Below, piece by piece: positions 7,985-16,074 of a stretch of DNA of 24,463 nt. A program made the translations under genes and the position numbers. Source of the stretch: Ardenticatenales bacterium (GTDB taxonomy: Bacteria; Chloroflexota; Anaerolineae; Ardenticatenales; Ardenticatenaceae); NCBI GenBank assembly GCA_020634795.1, contig JACKAZ010000021.1, forward strand, positions 1 through 24,463, read 5' to 3'. Numbering within the stretch: the stretch's first letter is position 1; each line of letters begins with the position of its first letter. The notes under the pieces are model-generated. The model was not told the origin of the DNA, searched no databases, and was given only the letters and a program-made list of their open reading frames with translations.

Positions 7985-8830
7985 ATGAGTTATCGGACAG
8001 TGCGCCGCGCGGGACCGGGCGGCGGCAGCGCGGGGGGACGGCTGGTGATGGCCTTGATCCTTGCAATGATCGCCATCGGGAGCTACATGTGTAGCGCCCA
8101 AGAAAACCCCGTCACTGGCGAGAGCCAGCGGGTCAACATTTCACCCAATCAGGAAATCGCCCTCGGCCTTCAGGCCGCGCCTGAACTGATTCAGCAGTTC
8201 GGTGGGGCCGATAGCAACCTACAAGCCCAGCAATTGGTCGACGAGGTGGGGCTGAAATTGCTCCAGTCCAGCCCCGAATTGATCAATTCGCCGTGGGAAT
8301 GGGAGTTTACCCTGCTCGCGGACGACCAAACGATCAATGCCTTCGCCCTGCCGGGCGGACAAATCTTCATCACGCGCGCCCTGCTGCGTCTGTTGGAACA
8401 TGAGGATGAGCTGGCGGGCGTCTTGGGACACGAGATCGGCCACGTGGTGGACCGCCACGGGGCGCAGCAGATGGCCAAGCAACAGTTGACACAAGGGCTT
8501 TCTGGTGCAGCGGTAATGGCCGCTTACGATCCGAACAATCCGGCCAGCGCGCAAAGCGCTGCTGTCGTCCAGTTGATCGGCCAGATGGTGAACATGAAGT
8601 ATGGTCGGGACGACGAGTTGGAATCGGACGATTACGGCGTGAAATATATGCTCAATGCGGGCTACAACCCCTGCTATCTGATGACGGTGATGCAGAAGTT
8701 GGGCCAAGCCAGCGAGGGCAACCGACCGCCGGAATTCTTCAGCAGTCACCCCAACCCCGAAAACCGTATCCAAAAGATCGGGGAATCGATTCAGCGGTAT
8801 GCGCCCGGCATGAGTTGTAACGCGCGATAG
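7985..8830 (+). CDS. M48-family zinc metalloprotease (BepA/LoiP-like)
   Basis: A 281-residue protein with an N-terminal hydrophobic segment (about 19-36), so it is exported or membrane-anchored. The M48 catalytic domain has the zinc motif HEIGH (149-153, in LAGVLGHEIGHVVDRHG). The third ligand is probably Glu213 in DELESDDYGVKYM. The NAFALPGGQIFITRALL segment is typical of the family, as is SSHPNPENRIQKI near the end. Relatives degrade misfolded envelope proteins. There is no TPR tail, unlike BepA. The ATG at 7985 was chosen over an in-frame GTG at 7964 because the GTG would place the purine-rich Shine-Dalgarno stretch (GGAGG, 7966-7970) inside the gene. The Cys at residue 36 is not in a standard lipobox, so lipoprotein processing is doubtful. 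Confidence 0.9.
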   Translation: MSYRTVRRAGPGGGSAGGRLVMALILAMIAIGSYMCSAQENPVTGESQRVNISPNQEIALGLQAAPELIQQFGGADSNLQAQQLVDEVGLKLLQSSPELINSPWEWEFTLLADDQTINAFALPGGQIFITRALLRLLEHEDELAGVLGHEIGHVVDRHGAQQMAKQQLTQGLSGAAVMAAYDPNNPASAQSAAVVQLIGQMVNMKYGRDDELESDDYGVKYMLNAGYNPCYLMTVMQKLGQASEGNRPPEFFSSHPNPENRIQKIGESIQRYAPGMSCNAR

Positions 8831-8835
8831 CCGAT

Positions 8836-8856
8836 CGCGCATCGCGCACCGCGCAT
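8836..8856. repeat. Heptad repeat, CGCGCAT/CGCGCAC x3
   Basis: Three tandem 7-nt units (CGCGCAT, CGCGCAC, CGCGCAT) begin 5 nt after the M48 stop codon, in the 91-nt gap between convergent genes. Confidence 0.7.
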
Positions 8857-8895
8857 GGGTTGACAGGCCCTCTGCGAGGCCGCCGCGACGCTTCC

Positions 8896-8916
8896 GATTT
8901 TCGATTCGGGATTCAC
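8896..8916. repeat. Heptad repeat, GATTYNN x3
   Basis: Three tandem 7-nt units (GATTTTC, GATTCGG, GATTCAC) end 5 nt from the stop codon of the leftward aldo/keto reductase. This is the second heptad array in the same short gap, with a different core sequence. Confidence 0.6.
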
Positions 8917-8921
8917 GACAT

Positions 8922-9932
8922 CTAGTGCCAGGGCAGCGCACTGCGATAGGCCCAATAGTGCGGCGGTGACTCGGCCAGCTCGGCCAGGGTTGCCGCCGCG
9001 TCGTCGTCCCACACCACGTCGAAGGCGGCCCAGTTCGAGACCAACTGGGCGTCGGTCGTCGCCCCGCTCAGCACCACGTCGGCCCACGGCTGCGCCAGCA
9101 CGGCGGCCAACGCCAAGCCATCCAGCGTCGTCCCCAAGCGGTCGGCCACGCGCTGCAACCGTGCTTTTTGCGTGGCAAAGCGTGGCGAGTCGTTGCCAGC
9201 GGTCAGTCGCCCGTTGGCCAGCGCCTCTTTGACGATTACCGTCATCCCGACCGCGTGGGCCTCGGCCAAGGCCGCCCCCACACTCGGTTCCAGCAGGTTC
9301 CATGTCGCCTGCACCCCATCGAAGAGTCGCCCCCCCTCCCGCTCGATCCCCATCGCCACGCGCAGCAGAGCAGCCTGATCGGGGCCGCTGAGCGAAAGGC
9401 CCAGACGCACCCCCTGCTCGCTTTTCAAGCGTGCCAACCCGTCCAGCACGGCCCCGTTTGCCAACACCCCACTCTCGAAGGTGGCCGAGTGGATCTGGTA
9501 GAGGTCGAGTTGGTCGCCGAGCAGCGCGTGACTTTCCTGCCATTGCTGGCGCAACATGGCGAGCGAGTGTTCCTTCACCTCATGCTGATCGGCGTCGACC
9601 TGCCACTGCGCCACGTAGCGATAGCCCCACTTGGAGGCGACGACGACCGCATCGGGGTCGATCTCGCGTGTACTGAGCCAACTGCCGAGAAACTGTTCTG
9701 CCTTGCCGTAGGAGCGCGCCGCGTCGAAGTAGCGGATGCCGAGCCGCCACGCCGCGTCCAACACGGCATGGCTTTGCGTTTCCATGGCCGCCACGCTGCG
9801 TCCTGCGGCAAATTCATCCCGGTGGCCCAGAGTGATGTAGCCGGGCCGACCCAAGGCGGCCAAGCCCAGCCCCATGCGGGGGAGCGGCTGCGCCGCCCCG
9901 CGCAACGTCGTGGTACGGGCCGGGCGGCTCAT
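8922..9932 (-). CDS. Aldo/keto reductase
   Basis: A 336-residue NADPH-dependent oxidoreductase of the TIM-barrel aldo/keto reductase family. The catalytic tetrad is visible: Asp70 (in IRYFDAARSYG), Tyr75, Lys101 (VVASKWGYR) and His148 (DLYQIHSA). The length fits the family. These enzymes reduce aldehydes and ketones, and the substrate is not predictable. Its ATG overlaps the stop of the upstream ATPase gene by 4 nt (ATGA at 9929-9932 on the minus strand), so the two are almost certainly one translationally coupled operon. The functional link to a HerA-like ATPase is not obvious. It is convergent with the M48 gene across a gap holding two heptad arrays. Confidence 0.92.
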   Translation of the reverse strand: MSRPARTTTLRGAAQPLPRMGLGLAALGRPGYITLGHRDEFAAGRSVAAMETQSHAVLDAAWRLGIRYFDAARSYGKAEQFLGSWLSTREIDPDAVVVASKWGYRYVAQWQVDADQHEVKEHSLAMLRQQWQESHALLGDQLDLYQIHSATFESGVLANGAVLDGLARLKSEQGVRLGLSLSGPDQAALLRVAMGIEREGGRLFDGVQATWNLLEPSVGAALAEAHAVGMTVIVKEALANGRLTAGNDSPRFATQKARLQRVADRLGTTLDGLALAAVLAQPWADVVLSGATTDAQLVSNWAAFDVVWDDDAAATLAELAESPPHYWAYRSALPWH

Positions 9933-12469
9933 GTGGCGGGGGCGCGGTAGGGGGTAATCTCTACTGCGGCCACCCGACGGTCGATGCCGTTGTCGTCGAT
10001 CACGTAGTGCGGCAGCCAGAGGATGCCGAAGTGGGTGACGGCGATATCCTTCTTGTAGGGCGAGACCTCAATCGTTTGCCGCTCGGTCGCCACCGCATCC
10101 CACTTTTGCTTGATCTCATACAGGCTCTGGCCGTGGCGACTCTCCATCTCGCGCAGATCTTGTTCCAGTTGGGCGATCTCCTCGCGGGATTCCTCCACAT
10201 CCCGCTTCGCGTTCTCGGTCATGCGCCGCTTGCTGAGCGAGCGGTTGACGCTGGAACTGCCGCGCCGTTTGCGGAAGAGATCGAAGACAGTCGTGGCATA
10301 GGAACCCATTTCCTCCCGCTTGCGTGCCTCGTACTCGGCCTCGTCATCGCTGAGTTCGCGCTGTTCGCGGCGCAACTTCTCTTCCAAGCGATCGATCTCC
10401 TTGTCGAACTTCTCCTCCGCTTTGGCGATCTCCGCTTCGGCCTTCTCCGTCGCCGCCTGATGCAGCCGACGGACGAAGGCCTCTTCACTCTCTTCCGGCG
10501 TCGCAAAGAGGCCGAGCGCCTCGTTGGCACGCACGATTACTGTGCCGGTACGATAGATCCACTCCTCGAAATCGCTCTGCAGCACTTTGATCGTTTTGCC
10601 GTCGGCCAGCGGCCCCTCGGGGCTGAGGTAGCGGGCCGCGTCGGAAGGATCGGCGTTCAGATCGCCGTCGGGCAGGGGGACGACGCGATGGGCATCCCAG
10701 GCGACCCGTCCGTCCGCGTCGCGGTCGCTCAGGATGACGCTCCGCTGGCGCAGCACGTCCAGCCCATATTTGCCCTGGTTGTAGCGCACATCGGCCTGGG
10801 CGAGCAGATGGGGTTCGTAGAGCAGCGTGACGGCACTGTCGGCCAGATGGCCCAGCCCGGCGGCTTCCAGCGCGGCGCGGGGCGAGAGCCGTTCGGCCAT
10901 CAGGTATTCCGCCACCCGCGATGGCACGGCGGGGCGGGAACGGTGGCCGGGCAGCGCCGCCTCGGGCGGGGGGCTGGCCGCGGGGGGCGCGGCCGGGGCG
11001 GCGTCGGACGACAGGGCCGATGGCGTGGCTGGGGCAACGGTCGTGGCCGCTGCTGCAGCCGCGGGGGGCGCGGCCCCCACCAAGTCGTTCAGCGCCGGAA
11101 GCTGGGCGCGGGTCATCGGACCTGCGAGGTAATTCATCGCCCAGCGCGTTTGAAAGAGTTGGGGCGCTTTGTCGTGGACGTTGCGCAGCAGGAAGACCCG
11201 TTTGCCGAGGCGGGAGATCAGATCGTCATATTCGCCCCGATCCATGCCAGCGCCCATCGCGTTCATCAGCCCATCCAATAGCCGCGCCTTGTCCTGCTCG
11301 GTGCCGAGCCGCCCGACGAACCAACTGCCCGCGTTACTCAGCGCCTTGTAATCGACATCCACCGGATTCTGGGTGGCGAGCAGCAGCCCCACGCCAAAGG
11401 CACGGGCCTGTTTCAGCAGCCGCAACATCGGTTCTTTCGACGAGGGGTTGCCGATGGGCGGCAAATAGCCGAAGATCTCATCAAAATAGAGGAGTGCGCG
11501 CAGCGAGGTCGTCCCCTTTTGGGCGCGCATCCAGCTTTCCACCGCCGAAAAGAGCAGCGTGACGAAGAACATCCGCTCGGCGTCATCGAGGTGGGCGATG
11601 TAGAAGACGGAGTGGCAGGCTCTGCCGTCCCGCGCCGTCAGCAGCGCACCGATGTCGAGCGGCGCACCTTCGATCCAGCGTTGGAAGGAGGGCGCCGCGA
11701 GGATGCTGTTGAGCTTCATCGCCAGGCCAAAGCGATCCTTGTCGGGGAAGAAGGTGCTGACCTCGAAAACACCCAGCTTTTCGAACGGGGGATTCTGTGT
11801 CTGAATGATCAACTCTTCCAGCGTTAGATCTTGCCCTTGACGCCACGCCTGCTCGAAGATGGCCGAAAGCAGGATATGTTCGCGCGATTGGACGGGATCG
11901 AGGTCGGTCAGCCCCACCAAGCCCAAGATCGCAGTGACCGTGCTACCGATCTTGTCGCGGATCGCTTCGCGCTGCTCGTTCCACGCCAAGTCGGGCGCGT
12001 GCAACGAGGCGAGGATGCTGACGGGAATGCCCGCGTCGGAGCCGGGGGTGTAGACGGCGAAGTGGGCACTGTCGGCCAATCGCTGGATGCGCTCCGGTTG
12101 GATCGCCCAACTGGCGAGACCGTTGCGCCACAACTCTGCGGTGGCGGCGGCCGCCTCTTCGACGCTCTTTCCTTCGCGGCGGGCGCTGTCGGCATTGATC
12201 CACGGCTGGAAATCGCGGGGCCGCAGTTCGGGGAAATGGAGCAACGTGTTGGTGATGTCCCCTTTGGGATCGATCATGATGACGGGGATATTTTGCAACG
12301 CCGCCTCTTCGAGGATGTCGATACAGAGACCGGTCTTGCCCGAGCCGGTCATGCCGACCACTACGCCATGGGTGGTCAGATCGGCGGGGTCGTAGTACAG
12401 GGCTTCCTCCGTCGTTTCGCCCGTCTCGGCGGTCACCACACGTCCAATGTAGAAGTCGGATTCGCTCAT
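9929..12469 (-). CDS. HerA/DUF87-like ATPase with C-terminal coiled coil
   Basis: An 846-residue protein with an FtsK/HerA-type motor. It has a Walker A GMTGSGKT (39-46), an IDPKGD motif (66-71), a Walker B LLYFDE (326-331) and a sensor-like ATQNPVDVDY (365-374). An Ala/Pro-rich linker follows (about 505-560), then a charged, coiled-coil-rich C-terminal region (about 670-800) and a short C-terminal domain with HFGILWLPHYV. HerA-type ATPases pump or unwind DNA, usually with a NurA nuclease; no nuclease is adjacent. The start at 12469 is supported by GGAG on the minus strand about 8 nt upstream and by MSESDFYIGRV leading straight into the domain. The frame stays open to 12760, but that stretch looks noncoding. 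It shares an operon with the aldo/keto reductase through a 4-nt overlap. Confidence 0.85.
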   Translation of the reverse strand: MSESDFYIGRVVTAETGETTEEALYYDPADLTTHGVVVGMTGSGKTGLCIDILEEAALQNIPVIMIDPKGDITNTLLHFPELRPRDFQPWINADSARREGKSVEEAAAATAELWRNGLASWAIQPERIQRLADSAHFAVYTPGSDAGIPVSILASLHAPDLAWNEQREAIRDKIGSTVTAILGLVGLTDLDPVQSREHILLSAIFEQAWRQGQDLTLEELIIQTQNPPFEKLGVFEVSTFFPDKDRFGLAMKLNSILAAPSFQRWIEGAPLDIGALLTARDGRACHSVFYIAHLDDAERMFFVTLLFSAVESWMRAQKGTTSLRALLYFDEIFGYLPPIGNPSSKEPMLRLLKQARAFGVGLLLATQNPVDVDYKALSNAGSWFVGRLGTEQDKARLLDGLMNAMGAGMDRGEYDDLISRLGKRVFLLRNVHDKAPQLFQTRWAMNYLAGPMTRAQLPALNDLVGAAPPAAAAAATTVAPATPSALSSDAAPAAPPAASPPPEAALPGHRSRPAVPSRVAEYLMAERLSPRAALEAAGLGHLADSAVTLLYEPHLLAQADVRYNQGKYGLDVLRQRSVILSDRDADGRVAWDAHRVVPLPDGDLNADPSDAARYLSPEGPLADGKTIKVLQSDFEEWIYRTGTVIVRANEALGLFATPEESEEAFVRRLHQAATEKAEAEIAKAEEKFDKEIDRLEEKLRREQRELSDDEAEYEARKREEMGSYATTVFDLFRKRRGSSSVNRSLSKRRMTENAKRDVEESREEIAQLEQDLREMESRHGQSLYEIKQKWDAVATERQTIEVSPYKKDIAVTHFGILWLPHYVIDDNGIDRRVAAVEITPYRAPAT

Positions 12470-12553
12470 GAAAATAGCTCCGTAATTTGACCTTGTCACC
12501 CGGTAGCCAAGTGTACGGGGAAGTGGTGGCTTTGGCAAAGATGACGGCTTAGT

Positions 12554-12581
12554 GCGTGAGGGTCGGCGCGTGAGGGTTGCG
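12554..12581. repeat. Tandem 14-nt repeat in heptad phase (GCGTGAG)
   Basis: GCGTGAG, GGTCGGC, GCGTGAG and GGTTGCG follow one another, so a 14-nt unit made of two heptads occurs twice. It lies in the leader region of the leftward ATPase gene. Confidence 0.45.
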
Positions 12582-12793
12582 ACAGGGGAACGCACGTCGC
12601 GGTAACGTCTCTGGTGCGTTCTCCGCACTCCATCCATCCGACCAAAGCAATGTCGTTCATAGGATATGCGTCGTGTTGTGCGACCCAAGCGTTTGTCGCC
12701 ATTCATCGGCCAGTTGCGCGTTGGATGATACGTCTCCGCACGGTCTCTACAATGTGGCACAACGATTGAGGACCGCCTCGTTCATAGACGGAG

Positions 12794-12822
12794 TTGACAA
12801 AGAGCTTTCTATCTGGTTTCAT
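12794..12822 (+). promoter_or_regulatory. Possible sigma70-type promoter for the matrixin gene
   Basis: A perfect -35 box TTGACA (12794-12799) is followed after 17 nt by TTTCAT (12817-12822), a 4 of 6 match to the -10 consensus. Transcription would start near 12829, giving a leader of about 70 nt. The weak -10 keeps this tentative. Confidence 0.35.
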
Positions 12823-12898
12823 GGTAGGCGTCTATGCGGCGCCGCTCCCCTCGCGTGCGCCGATCAGCAAACGTCGAGCCACAGTCCAAGGAGTCTTC

Positions 12899-14404
12899 AT
12901 GCGCCCCTCTCAATTTCTTAAGATCACGCTGGCGCTCGTCGGCATTGTTCTGATGACCCACCTGCTGAGTCCGCGCTCCGCGCGGATCGTGGCGGCAGAT
13001 CCCCCACCCCCTCAGAGTCCGATCCCCGGCGCGGGGCCTATCTTCGCGCCCAACAGTTCGGAAAAGGTGGTACGTGCCTTCTACGAAGGGATGGCGGCCA
13101 GCGGTCACTACAACCTCGCCCGCCATTGGGAGCCAGCAAACACCGCGACGCACAGTGGCGGCAGCGGGCAGGGTGACGCGGTCGTCTTGACGTGGAGCAT
13201 AATTCCCGACGGCACGCCGATGGCCGGCCTGATCGTGATTCCGGGGTGCGACAGTGATCTTCAAACGATCTTCAATGCGACCTACGGGGAGGGGGTTTGG
13301 CAAGCGAAGATCGCAGAGATTTTTGAGACGCAGTGGGCCGGGCTCACCGGCAATCTTTACGTCCACGAACCGAACGATGACGGGGCCGCGTGGCCGGGAT
13401 CCCCAGGCGAGTTGGGGTTACGGGGTGACATTCGTATCGGGGGCTGTGCCATTGATGGGGACAATGGGATATTGGCCTACAACCTTTTCCCGAATAACGG
13501 AGATATGCGTATCGACAGCACCGATTCATTTTACGCGCCCACCGTCCTTGATACGGGTCTCTTCAATGTGGTCGCCCATGAGCATGGACACGGCAGTGGC
13601 GTGATGCACGTCTGCCCCACCGACGAAACAAAACTGATGGAACCTTTCCTCACCTTTAGCTTCATCGGCATGCAACATGACGATATTCGCGCCGCACAGC
13701 GCCAGTATGGGGACCGCTACGAGAGCGCAGATAACGGGAGCACTTTTACCCGTACGGATAATGATAGCGCGGCGACGGCCAGTGATCTCGCTCTGGCAAG
13801 CGTCGGTACCGTGACCACACTCCAGCACGTGAGTATTGACGACGATGCCGATCAGGATTTCTTCCGCATTTCGTTGCCAAGTGACGTCATTCTTCAGAGC
13901 TTGAGCCTGCAACCGATCGGCTTTCAATATGAGGACGGGGATCAATCACTGTTGACCGGACAATGCCAACCCGGTACCCTCATTGATTCAAAGCTCGTCC
14001 ATGATCTTGACCTGCAGCTCTTGGACAGCGACGGCACCACCGTTCTAGCGACCGCCGATGACGCGCCAGCGGGGGAGCCGGAAACGTTGAGCGATCTGCC
14101 GCTCAGCATGGGGGACAAGTACATTCGGATCTACCCGTCATCCAGCACCGACGATATTCAGCTCTACGAACTCGAATTGCTTCTGATTCCCGCGTCGGGC
14201 CCGACCGCAACGGCCACCGCCCCGGGGACGCCGACCCTCTCTCCCACGCCTGAAGCCACCGCGACTTTGACGCCGCCCGCCTCGGCCATCGAATTTGAGG
14301 GGCTGCAAACCCACAGCCGGTCGAGCCACAGTTGGCTCATCGCCCTGCTCGGCCTGACGCTGACGGGTGCCACGCTCCTCGTGGCAGAGCGCCGCCGACG
14401 CTAG
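12899..14404 (+). CDS. Secreted matrixin-type metalloprotease with PPC domain and C-terminal membrane tail
   Basis: A 501-residue exported protein. Residues 1-33 form a signal peptide. Residues about 90-275 are a metzincin domain of matrixin type, with the zinc motif HEHGHGSGVMH (227-237, HExxHxxGxxH; His227, His231, His237, catalytic Glu228). A Met-turn follows (LMEP, Met247), and the preceding GILAYNLFPNNGDMRID segment matches matrixins. Residues about 285-430 look like a PPC-type beta domain (DDDADQDFFRISLPSD). A Thr/Pro-rich linker (about 434-462), a hydrophobic helix (about 478-495) and the basic end ERRRR complete it, so the protease is probably tethered to the outer face of the membrane. 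No PRCG-type cysteine switch is seen. The ATG at 12899 has AAGGAG 5 nt upstream and starts the signal peptide. It is monocistronic, followed by a terminator. Confidence 0.85.
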   Translation: MRPSQFLKITLALVGIVLMTHLLSPRSARIVAADPPPPQSPIPGAGPIFAPNSSEKVVRAFYEGMAASGHYNLARHWEPANTATHSGGSGQGDAVVLTWSIIPDGTPMAGLIVIPGCDSDLQTIFNATYGEGVWQAKIAEIFETQWAGLTGNLYVHEPNDDGAAWPGSPGELGLRGDIRIGGCAIDGDNGILAYNLFPNNGDMRIDSTDSFYAPTVLDTGLFNVVAHEHGHGSGVMHVCPTDETKLMEPFLTFSFIGMQHDDIRAAQRQYGDRYESADNGSTFTRTDNDSAATASDLALASVGTVTTLQHVSIDDDADQDFFRISLPSDVILQSLSLQPIGFQYEDGDQSLLTGQCQPGTLIDSKLVHDLDLQLLDSDGTTVLATADDAPAGEPETLSDLPLSMGDKYIRIYPSSSTDDIQLYELELLLIPASGPTATATAPGTPTLSPTPEATATLTPPASAIEFEGLQTHSRSSHSWLIALLGLTLTGATLLVAERRRR

Positions 14405-14431
14405 GGAGGACCTGCGCTTGAGCGACGGATC

Positions 14432-14465
14432 GCAACGCCCCCGCACCCTGTGGGGGCGTTGCTTT
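14432..14465 (+). terminator. Intrinsic terminator after the matrixin gene
   Basis: An 11-bp perfect stem, GCAACGCCCCC (14432-14442) with GGGGGCGTTGC (14452-14462), encloses a 9-nt loop and is followed by TTTG. It lies 28 nt after the stop codon. The T-run is short, but stem strength and position support termination. Confidence 0.75.
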
Positions 14466-14688
14466 GTGCGGCGCGTTCGCGGCGTGGGGCCACGTAATGG
14501 GGCACTGACCGCCACGAGGGGCCCACGTCGCCCCGCCGCCGTTCGAGTTTTCCGCCAAATTGTGATACCCTGTATAGGCAACAGGTGACATCACCGAGCG
14601 ACGGTTTACGCTCGACCTCGCCCTTGCGATTCAGACATCCACCCATGCGCCCACCCATACACCACGCCCTATCGACAAAGGTGTCGCC

Positions 14689-15162
14689 ATGCCCGGCATG
14701 TACTACGAGGATATGATCCCCGGCACAGTCATCCATCACGATCGCGGTCGCACCATCACCGAAGCCGAGAATGTGATGTTCTGCTCGATGACGATGAACA
14801 CGCAGCCGCTGCACTTGAACCGTGATTTTGTGAGCCGCACCGAGTTCAAAGAGCCGATCGTGAACGGGATGTTGACGATGGCGCTGACCGTCGGCCTGAC
14901 CGTGCCCGACATCACCGAGGGGACGATCATCGCCAACCTGTCGTACGAGAATGTCTATCACCCCAACCCGGTCTTCCACGGTGACACGATCTACGCCGAA
15001 ACCGAGATTCTGGAGCGGCGCGAAAGCCGCTCGCGGCCCAACGCGGGCATCGTGAAGTTGCGTCACTGGGGGCGGAAGCCGGACGGGACGCTGGCGGTCG
15101 AGATCACGCGCACCGCCCTCTTCCTGCGCCGCACGCCGCGCCAAGAGGAGCCCGCCGAATGA
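14689..15162 (+). CDS. MaoC-family acyl-CoA hydratase
   Basis: A 157-residue single hot-dog domain protein. The hydratase segment FCSMTMNTQPLHLNRDFV (31-48) has Asn37 and His42 at the spacing of the Asp/His dyad of R-specific enoyl-CoA hydratases. NGMLTMALTVGL and NLSYENVYHPNPVFHGDTIY are typical of the MaoC fold. From knowledge of the family, similar short MaoC proteins beside CitE-like lyases act on mesaconyl-CoA, itaconyl-CoA or related branched unsaturated acyl-CoAs. The reaction expected here is reversible hydration giving a beta-hydroxyacyl-CoA for the lyase. AAAGGTG just upstream serves as Shine-Dalgarno. The stop overlaps the start of the next gene by 4 nt (ATGA), so the two are coupled. 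Confidence 0.85.
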   Translation: MPGMYYEDMIPGTVIHHDRGRTITEAENVMFCSMTMNTQPLHLNRDFVSRTEFKEPIVNGMLTMALTVGLTVPDITEGTIIANLSYENVYHPNPVFHGDTIYAETEILERRESRSRPNAGIVKLRHWGRKPDGTLAVEITRTALFLRRTPRQEEPAE

Positions 15163-16052
15163 TCCGCACCCATCCCTATCGTGTGCGCCGCGCCTGTCTC
15201 TATATGCCCGGTGACAGTATGCGTAAGATCAGCAAAGCGGCGGGGCTGGCGGTCGATACAATCATCATCGATCTGGAGGACGGTCTGGGCTACAATCAAA
15301 AAGATGCGGGCCGGACAGTGGCCCTCGAGGCATTGCAGACACTCGATTTCGGCCACAACGAGGTGCTGGTGCGGGCCAACGGGGTCGGCACGGGCCGCAC
15401 CGCCCACGACATTCTGGCCACTTTCGATGGCAAGCCCGATGGCTACGTGATTCCCAAGGTGGAGAATGCCGAACAGGTGGTTTATGTCGACCACTTGCTA
15501 CGCGACTTGGAGGCCACCGCGGCCATGCCCCTCGGTACGCTCACCCTGCATGCCATCGTGGAATCGGCGCGGGGCATTGTGGATGTGCAGCGGATCGCCG
15601 CGGCCTCGCCGCGGCTGACCGCGCTGCAGTTCGGTGCCGAAGACTTGGCGGGCGACATGGGATTGACGCGGACCGCCGCGGGCCACGAGGTCTTTCACGC
15701 CAGGTCGAGCGTGGTGTTGGCCGCGAAAGCCAATGGGCTACAGGCAATCGACGGGGTCTACCTCGCCTATCAGGATGAGGCAGGCGCCTACGCCGAGGCC
15801 AAGCGGATGGCCGAGATGGGCTTTGAGGGGAAGATGGCGATCCATCCGCGCCAACTCGACCCCTTCCACCGCGCCTTCACCCCCAGCGACGACGAAATCG
15901 CGGCGGCCCAGCGGCTGGTCGAGGCCCACGAGGCGCACCAACAGGCGGGGGTCGGTGCCTTCGTGCTCGACGGCAAAATGATCGACCCCGCGATTGTGAA
16001 GCCCGCGGAGCAGGTGCTGGCGAAGGCCAGAGCGGCGGGGAAGATAGGGTAG
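15159..16052 (+). CDS. CitE-like acyl-CoA lyase (HpcH/HpaI aldolase family)
   Basis: A 297-residue TIM-barrel lyase of the citrate lyase beta / malyl-CoA lyase group. Visible motifs are LYMPGDS (14-20), IIDLEDGL (36-43), VRANG with Arg72, the metal ligand Glu135 in HAIVESARGI, FGAEDLAGDMG (158-168, Asp162 as probable second metal ligand), and AIHPRQL near the end. Family members cleave beta-hydroxyacyl-CoA esters, such as malyl-CoA, citramalyl-CoA or HMG-CoA, in an Mg2+-dependent retro-Claisen/aldol step. Paired with the overlapping MaoC hydratase, it suggests a C4-C6 branched acyl-CoA route (itaconate, mesaconate, methylmalyl-CoA or a leucine-related path); the exact substrate is inference. 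A heptad array overlaps its stop codon. Confidence 0.9.
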   Translation: MIRTHPYRVRRACLYMPGDSMRKISKAAGLAVDTIIIDLEDGLGYNQKDAGRTVALEALQTLDFGHNEVLVRANGVGTGRTAHDILATFDGKPDGYVIPKVENAEQVVYVDHLLRDLEATAAMPLGTLTLHAIVESARGIVDVQRIAAASPRLTALQFGAEDLAGDMGLTRTAAGHEVFHARSSVVLAAKANGLQAIDGVYLAYQDEAGAYAEAKRMAEMGFEGKMAIHPRQLDPFHRAFTPSDDEIAAAQRLVEAHEAHQQAGVGAFVLDGKMIDPAIVKPAEQVLAKARAAGKIG

Positions 16053-16074
16053 CGGATGGCGAATAGCGAACAGA
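16047..16074. repeat. Heptad repeat overlapping a stop codon
   Basis: Four tandem 7-nt units (GGGTAGC, GGATGGC, GAATAGC, GAACAGA) can be read in phase. The first contains the last Gly codon and the TAG stop of the lyase gene. Confidence 0.6.

Larger units (their letters stand above)
12470..12898. other. Intergenic region between divergent ATPase and matrixin genes
   Basis: These 429 nt hold a 14-nt direct repeat in heptad phase (12554-12581), a possible promoter for the rightward gene (12794-12822), the leftward gene's Shine-Dalgarno near 12478-12481, and the rightward Shine-Dalgarno AAGGAG at 12888-12893. The in-frame open extension of the ATPase gene (to 12760) and that of the protease gene (to 12794) are judged noncoding. 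No other gene is seen. Confidence 0.55.

Noticed and set aside
10007..11281. 424-codon plus-strand frame opposite the HerA-like ATPase
   Set aside because: Antisense shadow: no recognisable domain, and the minus strand carries Walker motifs over the same bases.
12470..12760. In-frame N-terminal extension of the HerA-like ATPase (97 codons)
   Set aside because: Arg/Pro-rich sequence without protein character, while a Shine-Dalgarno sits in front of the ATG at 12469, which leads directly into the domain.
14573..14578. TATAGG as a -10 box for the MaoC-lyase operon
   Set aside because: No acceptable -35 box lies 16-18 nt upstream, so the promoter remains unassigned.
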